Assembly: GCA_002482865.1 (NCBI GenBank)
Contig: DLGU01000145.1
Coordinates: 1,146-6,730, forward strand
Direction of reading: 5' to 3'
Origin: Porphyrobacter sp. UBA7686
GTDB taxonomy: Bacteria > Pseudomonadota > Alphaproteobacteria > Sphingomonadales > Sphingomonadaceae
Length of the DNA stretch: 5,585 nt
Shown in pieces: positions 4,537 to 5,585 of the stretch (positions are counted from its first letter, which is position 1; each line of letters opens with the position of its first letter). Both the position numbers and the translations under genes were made by a program. The notes beneath the pieces were generated by a model. It ran no database searches. It was not told where the DNA came from and saw only the letters and a list, made by a program, of their open reading frames with translations.

Positions 4537-5241
4537 ATGCGCGAGATTATCTTCGACACCGAAACCACCGGACTCGATCCCAAGACAGGGGACCGCATGG
4601 TGGAAATCGGCTGCATCGAGATGATCGGCCGGGTCGAAACGGGCCGCACATTTCACGCCTATTTCAACCCCGATCGCGATATGCCGCCCGAGGCTGAGCG
4701 CGTCCACGGCCTCAGCGCCGCGTTCCTCGCCACCAAGCCGCGCTTTGCCGAAACGGCGGACGCATTGCTCGAATTTCTCGGCGATTCTGATCTGGTGGCG
4801 CACAATGCCGGGTTCGATTTCGGCTTCCTCAACAACGAGCTGGAATTGCTCGGCCGCGCCCCGATCAGCCTTGACCGGATGGTCGATACCGTCGCCCTCG
4901 CGCGCAAGAAACACCCCGGCGCCAAGCTCAGCCTGGATGCGCTGTGCACCCGTTACGGGATCGACCGGAGCCACCGGGTCAAGCACGGCGCGCTGCTCGA
5001 TGCCGAATTGCTCGCGCAGGTCTATGTCGAACTCACCGGCGGGCGGCAGATTGGGCTCGGCCTCGCGCCGGCCGATTCTGACCCAGGCCTAGCGGCCCAA
5101 CCCACCACCAACGCGCCCTGGCACCGGCCTTCGGCCGACAAGCCCCGGCGCGAACCACGCCTTCATGTTGCCAGCCCGGAGGAGCTGGAACGTCACCGCG
5201 CCTTCATCGCCGGAATCGCCGAGGCGATCTGGACGCGGTGA
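4537..5241 (+). CDS. dnaQ: DNA polymerase III epsilon subunit, 3'-5' proofreading exonuclease
   Basis: DnaQ is the proofreading exonuclease of the replicative polymerase, bound between the alpha subunit and the sliding clamp. From the ATG at 4537 it has 234 aa, near the E. coli length of 243. The DEDDh catalytic set is complete: Asp7 and Glu9 in FDTETTGLDP, Asp94 in AHNAGFDFGFLN, His150 and Asp155 in KHGALLDAELLAQVY. Right after the nuclease domain, QIGLGL (171-176) sits where E. coli epsilon has its clamp-binding motif. A Pro/Ala-rich, probably flexible segment (about 178-208) then leads to a short C-terminal helix (about 214-232, PEELERHRAFIAGIAEAIW) likely to bind alpha. The start is set by GGGAGGA upstream and by the family N-terminus. 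It is separated from coaE by 63 bases, so it may have its own promoter or be read from the operon. Confidence 0.95.
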   Translation: MREIIFDTETTGLDPKTGDRMVEIGCIEMIGRVETGRTFHAYFNPDRDMPPEAERVHGLSAAFLATKPRFAETADALLEFLGDSDLVAHNAGFDFGFLNNELELLGRAPISLDRMVDTVALARKKHPGAKLSLDALCTRYGIDRSHRVKHGALLDAELLAQVYVELTGGRQIGLGLAPADSDPGLAAQPTTNAPWHRPSADKPRREPRLHVASPEELERHRAFIAGIAEAIWTR

Positions 5242-5274
5242 AGCCTGAGCGCGACTCATCGCCTTACATTGGGC

Positions 5275-5295
5275 TCCTCAACCTGGACGGGAGGA
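5275..5295 (+). promoter_or_regulatory. hpf Shine-Dalgarno with a possible masking pairing
   Basis: GGGAGGA (5289-5295) lies 9 bases before the hpf ATG and supports that start. TCCTC at 5275-5279 is complementary to GAGGA at 5291-5295 across 11 bases, so a short 5-bp stem could hide the site. The site itself is clear; the masking role is speculative. Confidence 0.35.
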
Positions 5296-5304
5296 CTACA
5301 CTTC

Positions 5305-5585
5305 ATGGATATTCGGATTTCGGGCCACCAGATGGACACCGGCGCAGCCTTGCAGGAACATGCGGCTGACCGCCTCGGCGCAGTCGTCGACAAGTATTTC
5401 GACCGCGCGATCTCCAGCCACGTGACCTTTGGCAAAGCCCCTGCGGGCGCCTTCAGCTGCGACATCGTCACCCACGTGATGCAAGGCCTGATCCTGAAGG
5501 CACAAGGCTCGGCCTATGATGCGCATGTCGCCTTCGACGATGCGATGGCCAAGATTGAAAAGCAGCTGCGCCGCTACAAGCGCCG
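5305..5585 (+). CDS. hpf: Ribosome hibernation promoting factor (HPF/RaiA, S30AE family), N-terminal part, cut by window edge
   Basis: HPF binds the decoding region of the 30S subunit and holds ribosomes in an inactive state in stationary phase or under stress; long forms pair 70S particles into 100S dimers through a C-terminal domain. The visible 93 residues cover most of the S30AE domain: MDIRISGHQMDTGAALQEH at the N-terminus, a helix through DRLGAVVDKYFDRA, strands around HVTF and SCDIVTHVMQGLILKAQG, then AYDAHVAFDDAMAKIEKQLRRYKR, the basic helix end typical of the family. Alphaproteobacterial members are usually the long form, but the window ends before the C-terminal domain could show. 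Start at 5305 is supported by GGGAGGA at 5289-5295. It lies 63 bases after dnaQ, on the same strand; I see no convincing promoter or terminator in that gap. Confidence 0.9.
   Translation, partial: MDIRISGHQMDTGAALQEHAADRLGAVVDKYFDRAISSHVTFGKAPAGAFSCDIVTHVMQGLILKAQGSAYDAHVAFDDAMAKIEKQLRRYKR

Noticed and set aside
4063..4986. Long minus-strand open frame (307 codons) opposite coaE and dnaQ
   Set aside because: Both genes underneath have complete catalytic motifs; this frame spans their intergenic gap and shows no family pattern.
1..5585. A novel multi-gene system such as a defence island, secondary-metabolite cluster or mobile element
   Set aside because: Every substantial coding region is a recognised, intact housekeeping gene in a conserved order; no transposase, integrase, toxin, CRISPR repeat or unexplained long gene is present.

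Overview
The window looks like a core chromosomal segment of a high-GC alphaproteobacterium, most likely a sphingomonad of the Erythrobacter/Porphyrobacter/Sphingomonas type. This rests on the gene order hemJ-hemE <- | -> PEP/pyruvate dikinase regulator-maf-aroE-coaE-dnaQ-hpf, the high GC content, and sphingomonad-like protein sequences. The taxonomy is inference from pattern memory; no database search was possible. I see no mobile elements, tRNA or rRNA genes, CRISPR arrays or defence genes.

Left part (1-1275, minus strand): the N-terminal part of hemJ (protoporphyrinogen oxidase, cut by the window edge) lies 4 bases downstream of complete hemE (uroporphyrinogen decarboxylase). They form a compact haem-biosynthesis unit transcribed leftward.

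Centre (1276-1587): a gene-free region of about 310 bp between the divergent hemE and dikinase-regulator genes. It holds a 28-bp stretch with 25 A/T bases next to hemE, a TATAAT -10 element reading into hemE, two good DnaA-box matches and a string of weaker ones. It also has a 10-bp direct repeat, a GC-rich hairpin and a local excess of GANTC (CcrM) sites. In Caulobacter and relatives the chromosomal origin sits between hemE and this same DUF299-family gene, so I call this region the probable oriC. If so, every gene in the window is transcribed away from the origin, co-directionally with replication.

Right part (1588-4473, plus strand): dikinase regulator, maf, aroE and coaE, each joined to the next by a 4-base ATGA stop/start overlap. 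This indicates one translationally coupled operon covering PEP supply, house-cleaning of nucleotides, shikimate synthesis and the last step of CoA synthesis. After a 63-bp gap with overlapping inverted repeats comes dnaQ (4537-5241), the proofreading subunit of DNA polymerase III. A second 63-bp gap precedes hpf (5305 to the window end, truncated), a ribosome hibernation factor.

Nothing here amounts to an undescribed multi-gene system; the genes are conserved housekeeping. The observations most worth checking are the oriC architecture (with no recognisable CtrA sites), the hemE promoter embedded in its AT-rich element, a sharp island of rare AT-ending codons inside the dikinase regulator gene, and the dyad symmetry ahead of dnaQ.
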